Shown: piece after piece, positions 28,944-38,151 of the stretch
How the letters are laid out: every line of letters begins with the position of its first letter
How positions within the stretch are numbered: the stretch's first letter is position 1
Assembly: GCA_963758945.1 (NCBI GenBank)
Contig: CAVWXY010000010.1
Coordinates: forward strand, 186,001-250,000
Direction: 5' to 3'
Length of the DNA: 64,000 bases
Source: VAZQ01 sp963758945
Lineage (GTDB): Bacteria; Pseudomonadota; Alphaproteobacteria; Rhizobiales; Xanthobacteraceae
The notes under the pieces: generated by a model
The model's input: only the letters and a program-made list of their open reading frames with translations
Databases searched by the model: none
Told to the model about the DNA's origin: nothing
Position numbers and translations under genes: made by a program

Positions 28944-29426
28944 ATGTCGGCCCTGGTTCTTCCGCTCGCCGAAATCGCGGCCCACCTGCCCGCGCGTGGT
29001 GCGCTGATCGGGATCGACCTCGGCACCAAGACTATCGGCGTCGCGTCGAGCGATCCCGACCGCCGGCTCGCGACCGGCGTCGACACCATCGCGCGCAAGA
29101 ATTTTACCGGCGACGCTGCGCGGCTGCTGGCATTCGCCGCCGAGCGCAACGCGGTCGGATTCGTGCTCGGCCTGCCCGTCAATATGGACGGGAGCGAGGG
29201 GCCGCGCGCGCAATCGACCCGCGCCTTCGCCCGCAACCTGGCGCGGCTGACAATACTTCCAATAGCGCTGTGGGATGAGCGCCTCTCAACCGTCGCGGTC
29301 GAGCGCGAGTTGATCGCTGCCGACGCACCCCGCGCGCGGCGCGCCGCCGTGATCGATCAACACGCCGCAGCGTTCATCCTGCAGGGTGCGCTCGACCGCC
29401 TCGCGCGCGACACCCGGCCGCGCTGA
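28944..29426 (+). CDS. ruvX: Putative pre-16S rRNA nuclease / Holliday junction resolvase-like YqgF
   Basis: A 160-residue RNase H-like protein. Family landmarks are GALIGIDLGTKTIGVASSD, with the first acidic residue, VGFVLGLPVNMDGSEGPRAQ, LWDERLSTVAVERELI with the D-E-R-L-S-T motif, and VIDQHAAAFILQGALD with the late Asp. YqgF/RuvX is an almost universal bacterial protein implicated in 16S rRNA 5' maturation. In Rhizobiales it often precedes the pyrB region; here aidB and a Bug gene intervene. Confidence 0.93.
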   Translation: MSALVLPLAEIAAHLPARGALIGIDLGTKTIGVASSDPDRRLATGVDTIARKNFTGDAARLLAFAAERNAVGFVLGLPVNMDGSEGPRAQSTRAFARNLARLTILPIALWDERLSTVAVERELIAADAPRARRAAVIDQHAAAFILQGALDRLARDTRPR

Positions 29427-29492
29427 GGTCGAGACGGCAGCGACGGCTCCGCCCTGCCGGATTGATCGGGCAAACGCCGGCTTGCGAGAAAG

Positions 29493-29530
29493 GTCACCCG
29501 CGGTCGATGCTGATCGATCCCGCGGGTGAC
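29493..29530. terminator. Hairpin between convergent genes
   Basis: Perfect 11-base arms GTCACCCGCGG and CCGCGGGTGAC with a 16-base loop lie between ruvX and the convergent small gene. There is no T-run, so it may be a bidirectional attenuating hairpin or a repeat remnant. Confidence 0.45.
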
Positions 29531-29565
29531 GCAGTAAGGCCGTTGCCCTAGCGGATTTGCGCCGG

Positions 29566-29844
29566 CTAGCACCGGTTCTGCATGCGCTGGGTGGGATAGC
29601 AGGGATTGGCCGGAGCGGTGCCGGGCCATCCGGGCTGCCAGCCGAGATCGCGGTAGGAATACGGCACGCCGCCGGTGTCATATCCGGCCGGATAATCCCA
29701 AGAGCGATAGCCGTATCCCGGGGCATAGGCATAGGCACCGTAATAGGGTTCGACGACGACCTGCGCCGACGACGGCACCGCAGCGACGGCCAGTACCCCG
29801 GCAAGCCCGCAGCCGATCACCGCTGTCCTGAACATATTCGCCAT
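29566..29844 (-). CDS. Secreted Tyr/Gly/Pro-rich small protein
   Basis: A 92-residue exported protein: signal peptide MANMFRTAVIGCGLAGVLAV cleaved near SSA-QVV, then a tyrosine- and glycine-rich stretch (EPYYGAYAYAPGYGYRSWDY) and a Cys-bearing C-terminus NPCYPTQRMQNRC. Such Y-G-rich proteins are common in the rhizobial envelope and are of unknown role. It is preceded by GGAGCC and is convergent with ruvX. Confidence 0.65.
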   Translation of the reverse strand: MANMFRTAVIGCGLAGVLAVAAVPSSAQVVVEPYYGAYAYAPGYGYRSWDYPAGYDTGGVPYSYRDLGWQPGWPGTAPANPCYPTQRMQNRC

Positions 29845-30005
29845 TGCTGGCTCCTTTTTTTGCGTGGATCCCAGCCGTGGCTACTCAACACGCCGTCGTC
29901 AGCGTCAGTTCCGGCGCTCGTGCTGCGGTGCGGTAAATCCTCCTTCACAAAAGTGTGTGATCGCAACCGGCCACGCTGATGGCGTCTCGGCTGGAACAGC
30001 GGCGA

Positions 30006-31664
30006 TTACGCCGACGGCAGTGCGCGTTCGAGGACGAGGCGCGCATGCGCGGGAGCCAGGGCGGCCGTGCTGGCGTACATCGCCCCGTGGCCGTCAGCGA
30101 GCCGCGTGCGGGCAAAAAGCTCTGCAACCTCCGGCGCCGACGTCTGGCGCAACGCGGTCGCGGCCGCCAGCAATGCGAGGCGGCCGACCGCAGCGCGCGC
30201 CCGCGCCTGCGCATCGTCCGCCGACAATGCGGCCGCAACGAACTCCGCGGTCGTGCGCGCCCCCGGCAGATCGCCGGCTTCGGCGGCGAGCGCATCCAGC
30301 ACGGCATGCGCCGCGTCGCCCTCGTGAGCGAGCGCGCGCAGCACGTCGAGGCACATCACGTTGCCCGAGCCCTCCCAGATCGCGTTGACCGGCGCCTCGC
30401 GGTAGAGCCGCGGCAGTACGCTCTCCTCCACATAACCGTTGCCGCCGAGGCACTCCATGGCCTCGTCGATGAAGAGCGGCGCGGTCTTGCAGACCCAATA
30501 TTTAACCGCCGGCGTGAGCAGGCGCGCCCGCGCCGCCTCCTGTCCGTCGCCGGCGGAGAAGTCGAAGGAGCGGGCGAGCCGCATGACCAGCGCGGCCGCG
30601 GCTTCCGCATCGAGCGCCATGTCGGCGAGCACCGAGCGCATCAGCGGCTGGTCGGCGAGATGCTTCTGGAACACCGTGCGGTGGCGTGCGTGATGGATCG
30701 CCTGCGCGAGCGCCATGCGCATGATGCCGGCGGAGGCGATGGCACAATCGAGCCGCGTGAGCTGCACCATGTTGATGATGGTTCGCACGCCCCTGCCCTC
30801 CTCGCCCACGCGCCAGGCGAATGCCTCGGCGAACTCGACCTCGGAGGATGCATTCGATCGGTTGCCGAGCTTGTCCTTGAGGCGCTGGAAGCAAAGCGCG
30901 TTGACTGATCCATCCGGTCGAAAGCGCGGCATGAAGAAACAGGTGAGCCCGCCCTGTGCCTGCGCCAGCACCAGGAACCCGTCGCACATGGGCGCGGACA
31001 TGAACCATTTCTGGCCGCTGACGGCGTAACCCTCGCCCGCCGGTTCGGCGCGCGTCGTGTTGGTGCGCACGTCAGTGCCGCCCTGGCGCTCGGTCATGCC
31101 CATGCCGAGCGTGATGCCGGTCTTCTCCCACCACGGGCGGAAACGCGGATCGTAGGAACGCGATACGATCTTGGGCATCAGCTGGGCGGTGAGCGCCGGC
31201 TCGGCCGCCAGTGCCGCCACCGCCGCGCGCGTCATGGTGATCGGGCAGAGGTGGCCGGTCTCGATCTGCGCCGCCATGTAGAAGCGCGCCGCCCGCGTGA
31301 CCTGCGCGGGCGCAGGTGCCGGTGTCGCATCGTCTCGCCACGTCGAGGCCGCCAGGCCGGCCGCCACGCTCTCGGCCATGAAGTGATGATAGGCCGGGTG
31401 GAACTCGACGACGTCGCGGCGAAAGCCCTTGCCGTCGAAGGCTCTCAGCGTGGGCGGATTGTCATTGGCCTGGCGTGCGAGATCGAACATCTCGGCCGTG
31501 CCCCAGTGCTTTCCGAACGCGGCGAGCGCGGCCGCCTCGTCCTCGCCGCCGTTGCCCGCGACGGCGCTGCGCAGCGGCTGGTCGCTCGCGTAGAGATCGA
31601 CATCCGTATAGGGCGGCGACTGGTTGGCCATGTCGGGCCTCGCGGAGCGCGGCTGATCGGCCAT
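30006..31664 (-). CDS. aidB: AidB-like acyl-CoA dehydrogenase
   Basis: A 552-residue flavoprotein of the acyl-CoA dehydrogenase superfamily with the long AidB layout. Landmarks are the N-terminal NQSPPYTDVDLYASDQPL, LGMGMTERQGGTDVRTNTTR as the FAD/substrate loop, YAVSGQKWFMSAPMCDGFLV, RLDCAIASAGIMRMALAQAI with the conserved Arg, and ECLGGNGYVEESVLPRLYRE...APVNAIWEGSGNV. In E. coli AidB is part of the adaptive response to alkylation and binds DNA. AGGAG precedes the ATG at 31664. It stands alone here without ada or alkB nearby. Confidence 0.92.
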   Translation of the reverse strand: MADQPRSARPDMANQSPPYTDVDLYASDQPLRSAVAGNGGEDEAAALAAFGKHWGTAEMFDLARQANDNPPTLRAFDGKGFRRDVVEFHPAYHHFMAESVAAGLAASTWRDDATPAPAPAQVTRAARFYMAAQIETGHLCPITMTRAAVAALAAEPALTAQLMPKIVSRSYDPRFRPWWEKTGITLGMGMTERQGGTDVRTNTTRAEPAGEGYAVSGQKWFMSAPMCDGFLVLAQAQGGLTCFFMPRFRPDGSVNALCFQRLKDKLGNRSNASSEVEFAEAFAWRVGEEGRGVRTIINMVQLTRLDCAIASAGIMRMALAQAIHHARHRTVFQKHLADQPLMRSVLADMALDAEAAAALVMRLARSFDFSAGDGQEAARARLLTPAVKYWVCKTAPLFIDEAMECLGGNGYVEESVLPRLYREAPVNAIWEGSGNVMCLDVLRALAHEGDAAHAVLDALAAEAGDLPGARTTAEFVAAALSADDAQARARAAVGRLALLAAATALRQTSAPEVAELFARTRLADGHGAMYASTAALAPAHARLVLERALPSA

Positions 31665-31780
31665 GGGACAACTCCTGATTACTGCGGAATCCTAGCATAA
31701 ATGCTGCGCAGCGGCGCTCGACCATAGCAGCACGATCAAGCAGAATAGCCGTCAACTCGCCAACAGCAGGGGGAGGAGTC

Positions 31781-32743
31781 ATGAGAGCAGTTCGAGCCGT
31801 CGCGTGTCTCGCCGCACTTCTGATCACAGGCGCAAGTTACGCCCAAACCTATCCGAGCGGGAACGTGCGCATCGTCGTGCCCTACCCGCCCGGCGGCCCG
31901 ACCGACATCATCGCGCGTCTCTGCGCACAGAAATTCTCGGAAGCGTTCGGTCATCAGTTCTATGTCGAAAACCTCAGCGGCGCGAGCGGCGCACGGGGAG
32001 CGGCTCTGGTCGCAGGCGCCCCGGCAGACGGGCACACGCTCCTGTTCGTAACGAACGACCTCGCGGTCACATCCACGATCTCCTCGAAGATCCAATACGA
32101 CCCGATCAAGAGCTTTGCGCCGGTCGGTCTCGCCTCGGCGTCACCCTCGGTGCTGCTGGTGCATCCGTCGGTGCCGGCGAAGACCTTGCACGAGTTCATC
32201 CAGCTCGCGCGCGCCGATCCAGAGAAATACAGCTTCGCGTCCATGGGTCTCGGTCAAAATCTGCTCACGAGCGAGAAGCTTTTCCATCTCGGGCTGAACC
32301 TGCCCCTCGTCCGGGTTCCCTTTTCGGGCGCAGCTCCCATCCTCGCCTCGACCGTGGCCGGCCATACGCTTGTGGCCTATATCGGGCTGCCTTCCGCGGT
32401 TCCGCACATCCGGGAAGGCACCTTGCGGGCGTTGGCGGTGACCAGCCCCAAAAGATCTCCGATCGTTCCCGACGTTCCGACGATGGCGGAAAGCGGCCTC
32501 GACGACCAGGAAACCGAATTGATCATCGGCCTGGTGGCACCGGCCGCGACTCCGAGGACCGTGGTGGAGCTGCTGTCCGGTCAGTTGGCGCGGATCGTGG
32601 CGCTGCCCGAGATGCAACAAAGGTTGGCGGCGCTCGGCTTCTCGGCGGTGGGCAGCACGCCGGAGGAGTTTGCCGCACAAATCAAGGCCGACATCGAGAA
32701 GTGGAGCAAAGTCGTGCGCGATGCAGGCATCAAGATCGAGTGA
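31781..32743 (+). CDS. Bug family (TctC) periplasmic solute receptor
   Basis: An intact 320-residue receptor: signal peptide MRAVRAVACLAALLITGASY, then VRIVVPYPPGGPTDIIARLC, SGASGARGAALVAGAPADGH, a ligand-loop region and the C-terminal STPEEFAAQIKADIEKWSKV. Bug proteins bind carboxylic acids or related molecules for tripartite tricarboxylate transporters or act as orphan sensors. No TctA/TctB genes are in the window, so this is an orphan receptor. GGGGAGGAGTC precedes the start. It immediately precedes pyrB but belongs functionally to the accessory set. Confidence 0.92.
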   Translation: MRAVRAVACLAALLITGASYAQTYPSGNVRIVVPYPPGGPTDIIARLCAQKFSEAFGHQFYVENLSGASGARGAALVAGAPADGHTLLFVTNDLAVTSTISSKIQYDPIKSFAPVGLASASPSVLLVHPSVPAKTLHEFIQLARADPEKYSFASMGLGQNLLTSEKLFHLGLNLPLVRVPFSGAAPILASTVAGHTLVAYIGLPSAVPHIREGTLRALAVTSPKRSPIVPDVPTMAESGLDDQETELIIGLVAPAATPRTVVELLSGQLARIVALPEMQQRLAALGFSAVGSTPEEFAAQIKADIEKWSKVVRDAGIKIE

Positions 32744-32880
32744 CTGTGCCGCCGATCCAAGCGAACCGGTCACCCCCCGGTCGGCGCGCTCGCTGCCGAG
32801 AGACATCCACAGCTGCTTGCGCCGGCTCGCTGGTCGCTCCCTTGCAGGCAGCCGACGCCGGGCCTATAGACACGCCTTTA

Positions 32881-33834
32881 ATGAACATCGCCCAAAAGTC
32901 CACCTTCGTCCTCGGCCAGCGCCACCTGCTGGGGATCGAAGGAATCTCGCGCGAGGAGATTCTGGGCCTGCTCGACCTCGCCGAGGAATTCGTGGCGCTC
33001 AATCGCCAGATCGAGAAGAAGCAGGCCTCGCTACGCGGGCGGACCCTCATCAATCTGTTCTTCGAGGCCTCGACCCGCACCCAGGCCTCCTTCGAGCTCG
33101 CCGGCAAGCGGCTGGGCGCCGACGTCATGAACATGTCGGTCGGTTCCTCCTCCATGCGCAAAGGCGAAACGCTGATCGATACCGCGGTCACGCTCAACGC
33201 CATGCATCCGGACATCATCGTGGTGCGCCACCACGCCTCGGGCGCGGTCGAGCTGCTGGCGCGCAAGGTCGACTGCTCGGTGATCAATGCCGGCGACGGC
33301 GCGCACGAGCATCCCACCCAGGCGCTGCTCGACGCGCTCACCATCCGCCGCAACAAGGGCCGCATCGAGCGCCTGATCGTCGCGATCTGCGGTGACATCT
33401 TGCACTCGCGCGTCGCGCGCTCGAACATCATCCTGCTCAACGCTCTCGGCGCGCGAGTGCGCGTGGTCGCACCGTCCACGCTGCTGCCGCGCGGCATCGA
33501 GCGCTTCGGGGTCGAGGCCACGCGCGACATGCGCGAGGGCCTGCGCGACGCCGACATCGTGATGATGCTGCGCCTGCAGCGCGAACGCATGAACGGCTCG
33601 TTCGTGCCCTCGACGCAGGAATACTTCCATTATTTCGGGCTCGACCAGAAGAAGCTCGCCTATGCCAAGCCGGACGCGCTGGTCATGCATCCGGGCCCGA
33701 TGAACCGCGGCGTCGAGATCGACACCGCGGTGGCCGACGGCGCCCAATCGCTGATCCGCGAGCAGGTGGAGATGGGGGTCGCCGTGCGCATGGCGGTGCT
33801 CGAGGCGCTGTCGCGGAACCTGCCGAATGCCTGA
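32881..33834 (+). CDS. pyrB: Aspartate carbamoyltransferase catalytic subunit
   Basis: A 317-residue PyrB. The carbamoyl-phosphate site is NLFFEASTRTQASFELAGKR, the middle has HPDIIVVRHHASGAVELLAR and INAGDGAHEHPTQALLDALT, and the end has LVMHPGPMNRGVEIDTAVAD. It makes carbamoyl-aspartate, the first committed step of pyrimidine synthesis. The frame is open far upstream, but MNIAQKSTFVLGQRHLLGIE at 32881 matches the family start. The next gene encodes a PyrX-type partner 42 bases downstream, which points to a class A-like PyrB/PyrX dodecamer. No PyrI is seen. Confidence 0.97.
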   Translation: MNIAQKSTFVLGQRHLLGIEGISREEILGLLDLAEEFVALNRQIEKKQASLRGRTLINLFFEASTRTQASFELAGKRLGADVMNMSVGSSSMRKGETLIDTAVTLNAMHPDIIVVRHHASGAVELLARKVDCSVINAGDGAHEHPTQALLDALTIRRNKGRIERLIVAICGDILHSRVARSNIILLNALGARVRVVAPSTLLPRGIERFGVEATRDMREGLRDADIVMMLRLQRERMNGSFVPSTQEYFHYFGLDQKKLAYAKPDALVMHPGPMNRGVEIDTAVADGAQSLIREQVEMGVAVRMAVLEALSRNLPNA

Positions 33835-33876
33835 GGCCGTCGCTGCATTCCCTGCGGCCGAATGCGGCCCCAAGCC

Positions 33877-35178
33877 ATGATCACCGAGCGGCGCCCGATC
33901 CTGCTCGCCAATGCGCGCATCCTCGACCCCTCGCGCGATCTGGACATCGCAGGCGATCTCCTGATCGCCGACGGGATAATCCGCGAGGCCAAGCGGGGCA
34001 TCGGCGCGGCCGGCGTGCCCGAGGGCACCGAGATCATCGACTGCAGGGGCAAGCTGGTCGCGCCCGGCCTGATCGACATGCGTGCCTTCGTCGGCGAGCC
34101 CGGCGCCGAATATCGCGAGACCATCGCCTCCGCCAGCCAGGCGGCCGCCGCCGGCGGCGTCACCACCATCGTCTGCCAGCCCGACACCTCGCCGGTGATC
34201 GACGATCCCGCGATCGTCGATTTCGTGCTGCGGCGGGCGCGCGACACCTCGATCGTACACGTGCAGCTGATGGCGGCGCTGACCAAGGGGCTGCGCGGCG
34301 ACGAAATGGCCGAGATCGGCCGGCTCAAGGCCGCGGGCGCCGTCGCGTTCACCGACGGCGCCAGAAGCGTGACCAATGCGCAGGTCATGTGCCGCGCGCT
34401 GACCTATGCGCGCGATTTCGACGCGCTCATCGTCCATCACACCGAAGATCCCGACCTCGTCGGTGAAGGCGTGATGAACGAAGGCGAGTTCGCCGCGCGG
34501 CTCGGGCTCGCCGGCGTGCCGACAGCGGCCGAAACCATCATGCTCGAACGTGACATGCGGCTCGTCACACTGGCCGAAGGTCGCTATCACGCGGCCTCGC
34601 TGACCTGTGCCGAGGCACTCGACGTGCTTGCGCGCGCCAAGGAGCAGGGCCTCGCGGTGACCGCCTCCGCCTCCATCAACCATCTTACGCTCAACGAACT
34701 CGACATCGGGCCCTACCGTACCTTTCTCAAGGTGAGCCCGCCCTTGCGCGCCGAAGCGGACCGCGCCGCGCTGGTGGCGGCGCTGGCCACCGGGCTGATC
34801 GACGTCGTGATGTCCGATCACAATCCGCAGGACGTGGAAGGAAAGCGCCTGCCCTTCGCCGAAGCCAGTGCCGGCGCCATCGGGCTTGAGACCATGCTGA
34901 CCGCGGGGCTGCGCCTCGTCCATTCGGGCGAGCTGCCGCTCATGACCCTGCTCAAGGCAATGTCGAGCACGCCGGCGAAAATCCTGGGGCTGGCGGGCGG
35001 CACGCTGCGGCAGGGAAGCCCGGCGGACGTGATCGTGCTCGACCTCGACGCACCATGGGTGCTCGACCCACTCGAACTCAAGTCGAAATGCAAGAACACG
35101 CCGTTCGACGAGGCACGGTTGCAGGGGCGCGTCGTACGCACCGTCGTCGCCGGCCGCACCGTCTACGAATACGTGTAG
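33877..35178 (+). CDS. pyrX: Dihydroorotase homologue lacking zinc ligands (PyrX type)
   Basis: A 433-residue amidohydrolase-fold protein that follows dihydroorotase throughout, but where active enzymes read D-x-H-x-H it reads GLIDMRAFVGEPGAEYRETI, with Arg69 and Phe71 in place of the two metal histidines. The later His pair is also altered (RYHAASLTCAEAL), and the catalytic Asp loop reads VVMSDHNPQDVEGKR. Such non-catalytic homologues encoded beside pyrB (PyrX/PyrC') are needed for assembly of aspartate carbamoyltransferase in Pseudomonas. An active PyrC should then exist elsewhere. The start could instead be at 33862. Confidence 0.88.
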   Translation: MITERRPILLANARILDPSRDLDIAGDLLIADGIIREAKRGIGAAGVPEGTEIIDCRGKLVAPGLIDMRAFVGEPGAEYRETIASASQAAAAGGVTTIVCQPDTSPVIDDPAIVDFVLRRARDTSIVHVQLMAALTKGLRGDEMAEIGRLKAAGAVAFTDGARSVTNAQVMCRALTYARDFDALIVHHTEDPDLVGEGVMNEGEFAARLGLAGVPTAAETIMLERDMRLVTLAEGRYHAASLTCAEALDVLARAKEQGLAVTASASINHLTLNELDIGPYRTFLKVSPPLRAEADRAALVAALATGLIDVVMSDHNPQDVEGKRLPFAEASAGAIGLETMLTAGLRLVHSGELPLMTLLKAMSSTPAKILGLAGGTLRQGSPADVIVLDLDAPWVLDPLELKSKCKNTPFDEARLQGRVVRTVVAGRTVYEYV

Positions 35179-35570
35179 GGCGGCGCGACCGGCGAGCTGG
35201 GGCCGGGGAGCATCCGGCGCGGCTCACCGCCGCTCCAGGGCGACCAAAAGCCGTGGTCTGGTCGCGACCAACTCCAATTTCCGTGTCTTACCGCTGGGCT
35301 GCAGTCCCGCTCTTGCTCGTCATGAATAGCAACCGGAGAAGACTGCGGCGGTAGGGCGATACCCATCGTGTCCACACACGCCAACGATGCCGCCGCCCGG
35401 CACCGGTCAGGTGGCAGGCGCAGTTCGTCATGAAGCTTGAAATATCGGTGATTCGGGTAACGCGAGCCAAATGGAAATCGCATCCCGCGTGCGCCCCGTG
35501 CCGCATTGCGCCACATGCCGCCCGAGATGATGATGCGAGCGCGCGCCGTAAGGTGCGCCGGGGAACATCG
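35179..35570. other. Intergenic, no gene recognised
   Basis: About 390 bases between pyrX and plsY. Frames on both strands lack protein-like composition. No repeat or strong hairpin was identified. Confidence 0.4.
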
Positions 35571-36218
35571 ATGCTGCATCCGTTCAATGCGTCGCTCCTG
35601 CCCGCCTACGTTGCGGCGCTCGCGTTCGGTTATTTCTGCGGCTCAATCCCGTTCGGGCTGATCGTGACACGGCTCGCCGGGACGCAAGACATCCGCACCA
35701 TCGGTTCGGGCAATATCGGCGCGACCAACGTGCTACGCACCGGCCACAAGGGGCTCGCAGCCGCAACCCTGCTCGGCGACGCGCTCAAGGGCGCGGTCGC
35801 CGTGCTCGCGGTTTACGCTTACTACGGCCGTGACTATCTCTACTTCGCGGACGAGCTCGCCATCCCTGCCGCGCTCGGCGCCTTCCTCGGACACCTCTTT
35901 CCGGTCTGGCTGGGTTTCAAGGGCGGTAAAGGCGTCGCCACCTATCTCGGCATCCTGCTGGCGTTGGCTTGGCCGGTTGCGGTCGGCTTCTGCTTGGTCT
36001 GGCTCACGGTGGCGGCGCTGACTCGCTACTCCTCGGTCGCCGCGCTCACCGCCAGCGCCGCAACCCCATTCGCGCTGTGGACGCTCGGCGCACGACCACA
36101 GGCGGTGCTGTTCGCGCTCCTGACCGTACTGCTGTGGATCATGCATCGCGGCAACATCGCGCGGCTGATCGAGGGCACCGAGGGCAAGATCGGCAAACCG
36201 ACGCCGGAGCGGACGTAA
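35571..36218 (+). CDS. plsY: Glycerol-3-phosphate acyltransferase PlsY
   Basis: A 215-residue inner-membrane enzyme starting MLHPFNASLLPAYVAALAFG. The three conserved loops are GYFCGSIPFGLIVTRL, the phosphate-binding IRTIGSGNIGATNVLRTGHK and GHLFPVWLGFKGGKGVATYL, with five membrane helices. PlsY transfers acyl groups from acyl-phosphate to glycerol-3-phosphate, the first step of phospholipid synthesis, with PlsX as supplier. It belongs to the pyrB-pyrX-plsY-dprA chain. Confidence 0.96.
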   Translation: MLHPFNASLLPAYVAALAFGYFCGSIPFGLIVTRLAGTQDIRTIGSGNIGATNVLRTGHKGLAAATLLGDALKGAVAVLAVYAYYGRDYLYFADELAIPAALGAFLGHLFPVWLGFKGGKGVATYLGILLALAWPVAVGFCLVWLTVAALTRYSSVAALTASAATPFALWTLGARPQAVLFALLTVLLWIMHRGNIARLIEGTEGKIGKPTPERT

Positions 36219-36656
36219 CAACGCCCACCATCCGTTGGCGACGATGCCGACCCCTTCCAACCTGGAATCGAAACATCGGGACCTGAATTTTCAAACCGGG
36301 GATGAAATTCATTGCGCGGCTGACAGCATCGATGCCTGAGGTCGCGTTGCCGGAGGCCGGGCTTGCGATGCTCGGCGCGATGACGCCGACGCCTTCGTCG
36401 CAGCATCCGTTGATGCATGGACGGCGATGTTGTCGCGTCCCGTCTGCAGCTGACCGTCGCCAGCGTCATCGCGGGTTCGCGTGGCGGAGCGATCTCCGAC
36501 GTCACGCTGCAGGTCGCTCCGGCGACGCCCGGCGTGGCCCCCACCAATCGGGGTCGGGTCGTCGGACCGCCTGGCCCGTACGAGGCCCGGTTGACTTTTG
36601 TACATGTTTTGTTCTCATAGGCAAGGCTCGATGGGTAGTCGACAGGAGGATTTCCC
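36219..36656. other. Gene-free stretch before dprA
   Basis: About 440 bases. Frames such as the one starting MDGDVVASRLQLTVASVIAG (36417) were considered but match nothing recognised and lack a ribosome binding site. The last 60 bases hold a LexA-like site and the AGGAGG of dprA. Confidence 0.4.
36600..36614 (+). promoter_or_regulatory. Possible LexA-like box upstream of dprA
   Basis: GTAC-ATGTTTT-GTTC: one mismatch from the GTTC-N7-GTTC operator, located 42 bases before the dprA start. Its flanks resemble the ssb box. Tentative. Confidence 0.4.
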
Positions 36657-37767
36657 GTGGATCAAGGCCTTCGGCTCAGCGACGAGCAGCGGATCGATTG
36701 GCTGCGCCTCATCCGCAGCGACCATGTCGGGCCGCGCACCTTCCGTGCCCTCGTCAATCACTGCGGCAACGCCCGCGTCGCGCTGGCGGCCTTGCCGGAC
36801 CTCGCCCGCCGCGGCGGCGCAAGGCGCCCCGCGCGCGTCCAGTCACGCCAGAATGCCGAGCGCGAGCTCGAAGCGGCAAAGTCGTTCGGCGTGCGCTTGA
36901 TCGCGCTGGGCGAGCCGGATTATCCGCATCGACTGCAGATGATCGATGACGCCCCGCCGCTCCTCGCGGTGCGCGGCAACATGGCGGTGCTCGACTCGCC
37001 CATGGTCGCCATCGTCGGGGCGCGCAATGCGTCGGCGGCGGGCATGCGCTTCGCCGAGCGCCTGGCGCGGGACCTCGGCGCCGCCGGCTTCGCCGTGGTC
37101 TCAGGGCTGGCGCGCGGCATCGACGCCGCCGCTCATCGCGGGAAGTCTCGCAAGCGGAACCATCGCGGTGCTCGCCGGCGGCCACGACCGCATCTATCCG
37201 CCCGAACATGGCAACCTCGCCGAGGCCATCCCGACGGACGGTGCCTTGGTGTCCGAAATGCCGCTCGGCTGGGAGCCGCGTGCCCGCGATTTTCCGCGCC
37301 GCAACCGGCTCATTTCCGGGCTCGCCGCCGGCATTGTCGTGGTGGAAGCGGCGACGCGCTCGGGCTCGCTGATCACCGCCCGGTATGCACTCGAGCAGGG
37401 GCGCGAAGTGTTCGCGGTGCCGGGCTCGCCGCTCGATCCGCGCGCGGAAGGCAGCAATGATCTCATCAAGCAGGGTGCGACCGTCGTGACCCAAGCCGCC
37501 GACGTGATCGCGGTGCTGCGTCCGATCTTGGGTGGGCCGGTCGCGCTCGCGGCTGGCGAGCCCGATGTCCCTCCCCCGCCCACCAGCGAGCCCGGCGGCG
37601 ACGAGCGCGCCGGCATCGTCGCCTTGCTCGGACCTACGCCGGTGCCGGTCGACGATCTCACGCGCTTGTCAGGAAGCTCCCCCGCGATCGTACGCGTGGT
37701 CCTGCTCGAGCTCGAACTGGCGGGACGGCTCGAACGCCACGGCGGCGCACTGGTGTCATTGCTTTGA
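36657..37767 (+). pseudogene. dprA: DNA-processing protein DprA, interrupted by one extra base
   Basis: Starts at a GTG with AGGAGG 7 bases upstream: MDQGLRLSDEQRIDWLRLIR, a SAM-like N-domain, then the Rossmann-like core SPMVAIVGARNASAAGMRFA and GFAVVSGLARGIDAAAHRG. There a GGG run at 37140-37142 carries one base too many. Without it the frame continues SLASGTIAVLAGGHDRIYPP, RDFPRRNRLISGLAAGIVVV, ATRSGSLITARYALEQGREV and the C-terminal winged helix ending HGGALVSLL. DprA loads RecA on incoming single-stranded DNA. The gene is intact except for this base, so a sequencing error is quite possible. Confidence 0.88.
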
Positions 37768-37818
37768 CGACAGCGGGAAACCGCGCGGACGACACTCCGG
37801 ATCGGGGGCGACTGAACG

Positions 37819-37924
37819 CTAGCGCATGTCCCGGAAAAGTGGGCACCGGTTTCCGCCAAGGACATGCGCAAAGCCAAGGAATTTAAAGCACATCCCAATT
37901 CGACCTAATCGGGACGCGCGCTAG
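37819..37924. repeat. Intergenic repeat with CTAG ends (GCGCATGTCCC type)
   Basis: Starts CTAGCGCATGTCCCGGAAAA and ends CGGGACGCGCGCTAG, with inner complementary GCGCATGTCC and GGACATGCGC arms. Sequence of this type is, to my memory, a common dispersed repeat in Rhizobiales. Its right-hand CTAG supplies the stop codon of the next gene. Confidence 0.7.
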
Positions 37925-38151
37925 TTGCTGCGCTGTTTGCGTCCGCGGAGGTCGGCAGACGGCGAGGAACCCGCATTGCGCTCGCACGACCCTCCGGTTC
38001 CCGCAACCGTGGCCTGACATTGGGCACGCGTGTGGAACCCGCAATTGGTGCAGCCGTCGGCGTCGCGCGCACACCAAGCTCCCTCGGCGCGCGCAACGTG
38101 AGCAGACGCCACCACCATGCACGCCGCCGCAACAAGAATGATCATTCGCAT
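37921..38151 (-). CDS. DUF3551 family secreted small protein
   Basis: A 76-residue exported protein: signal peptide MRMIILVAAACMVVASAHVA, then GAWCARDADGCTNCGFHTRA followed by QCQATVAGTGGSCERNAG. The spacing W-C...T-N-C-G-F....Q-C..T-V-G-G-x-C-x-R-N is the DUF3551 signature frequent in Bradyrhizobium and relatives. Its TAG stop lies in the CTAG end of the adjacent repeat. The function is unknown; the cysteines suggest a disulfide-stabilised periplasmic peptide. Confidence 0.75.
   Translation of the reverse strand: MRMIILVAAACMVVASAHVARAEGAWCARDADGCTNCGFHTRAQCQATVAGTGGSCERNAGSSPSADLRGRKQRSN

Noticed and set aside
36219..36656. Remnant gene upstream of dprA
   Set aside because: Several frames were read but none showed recognisable protein motifs.
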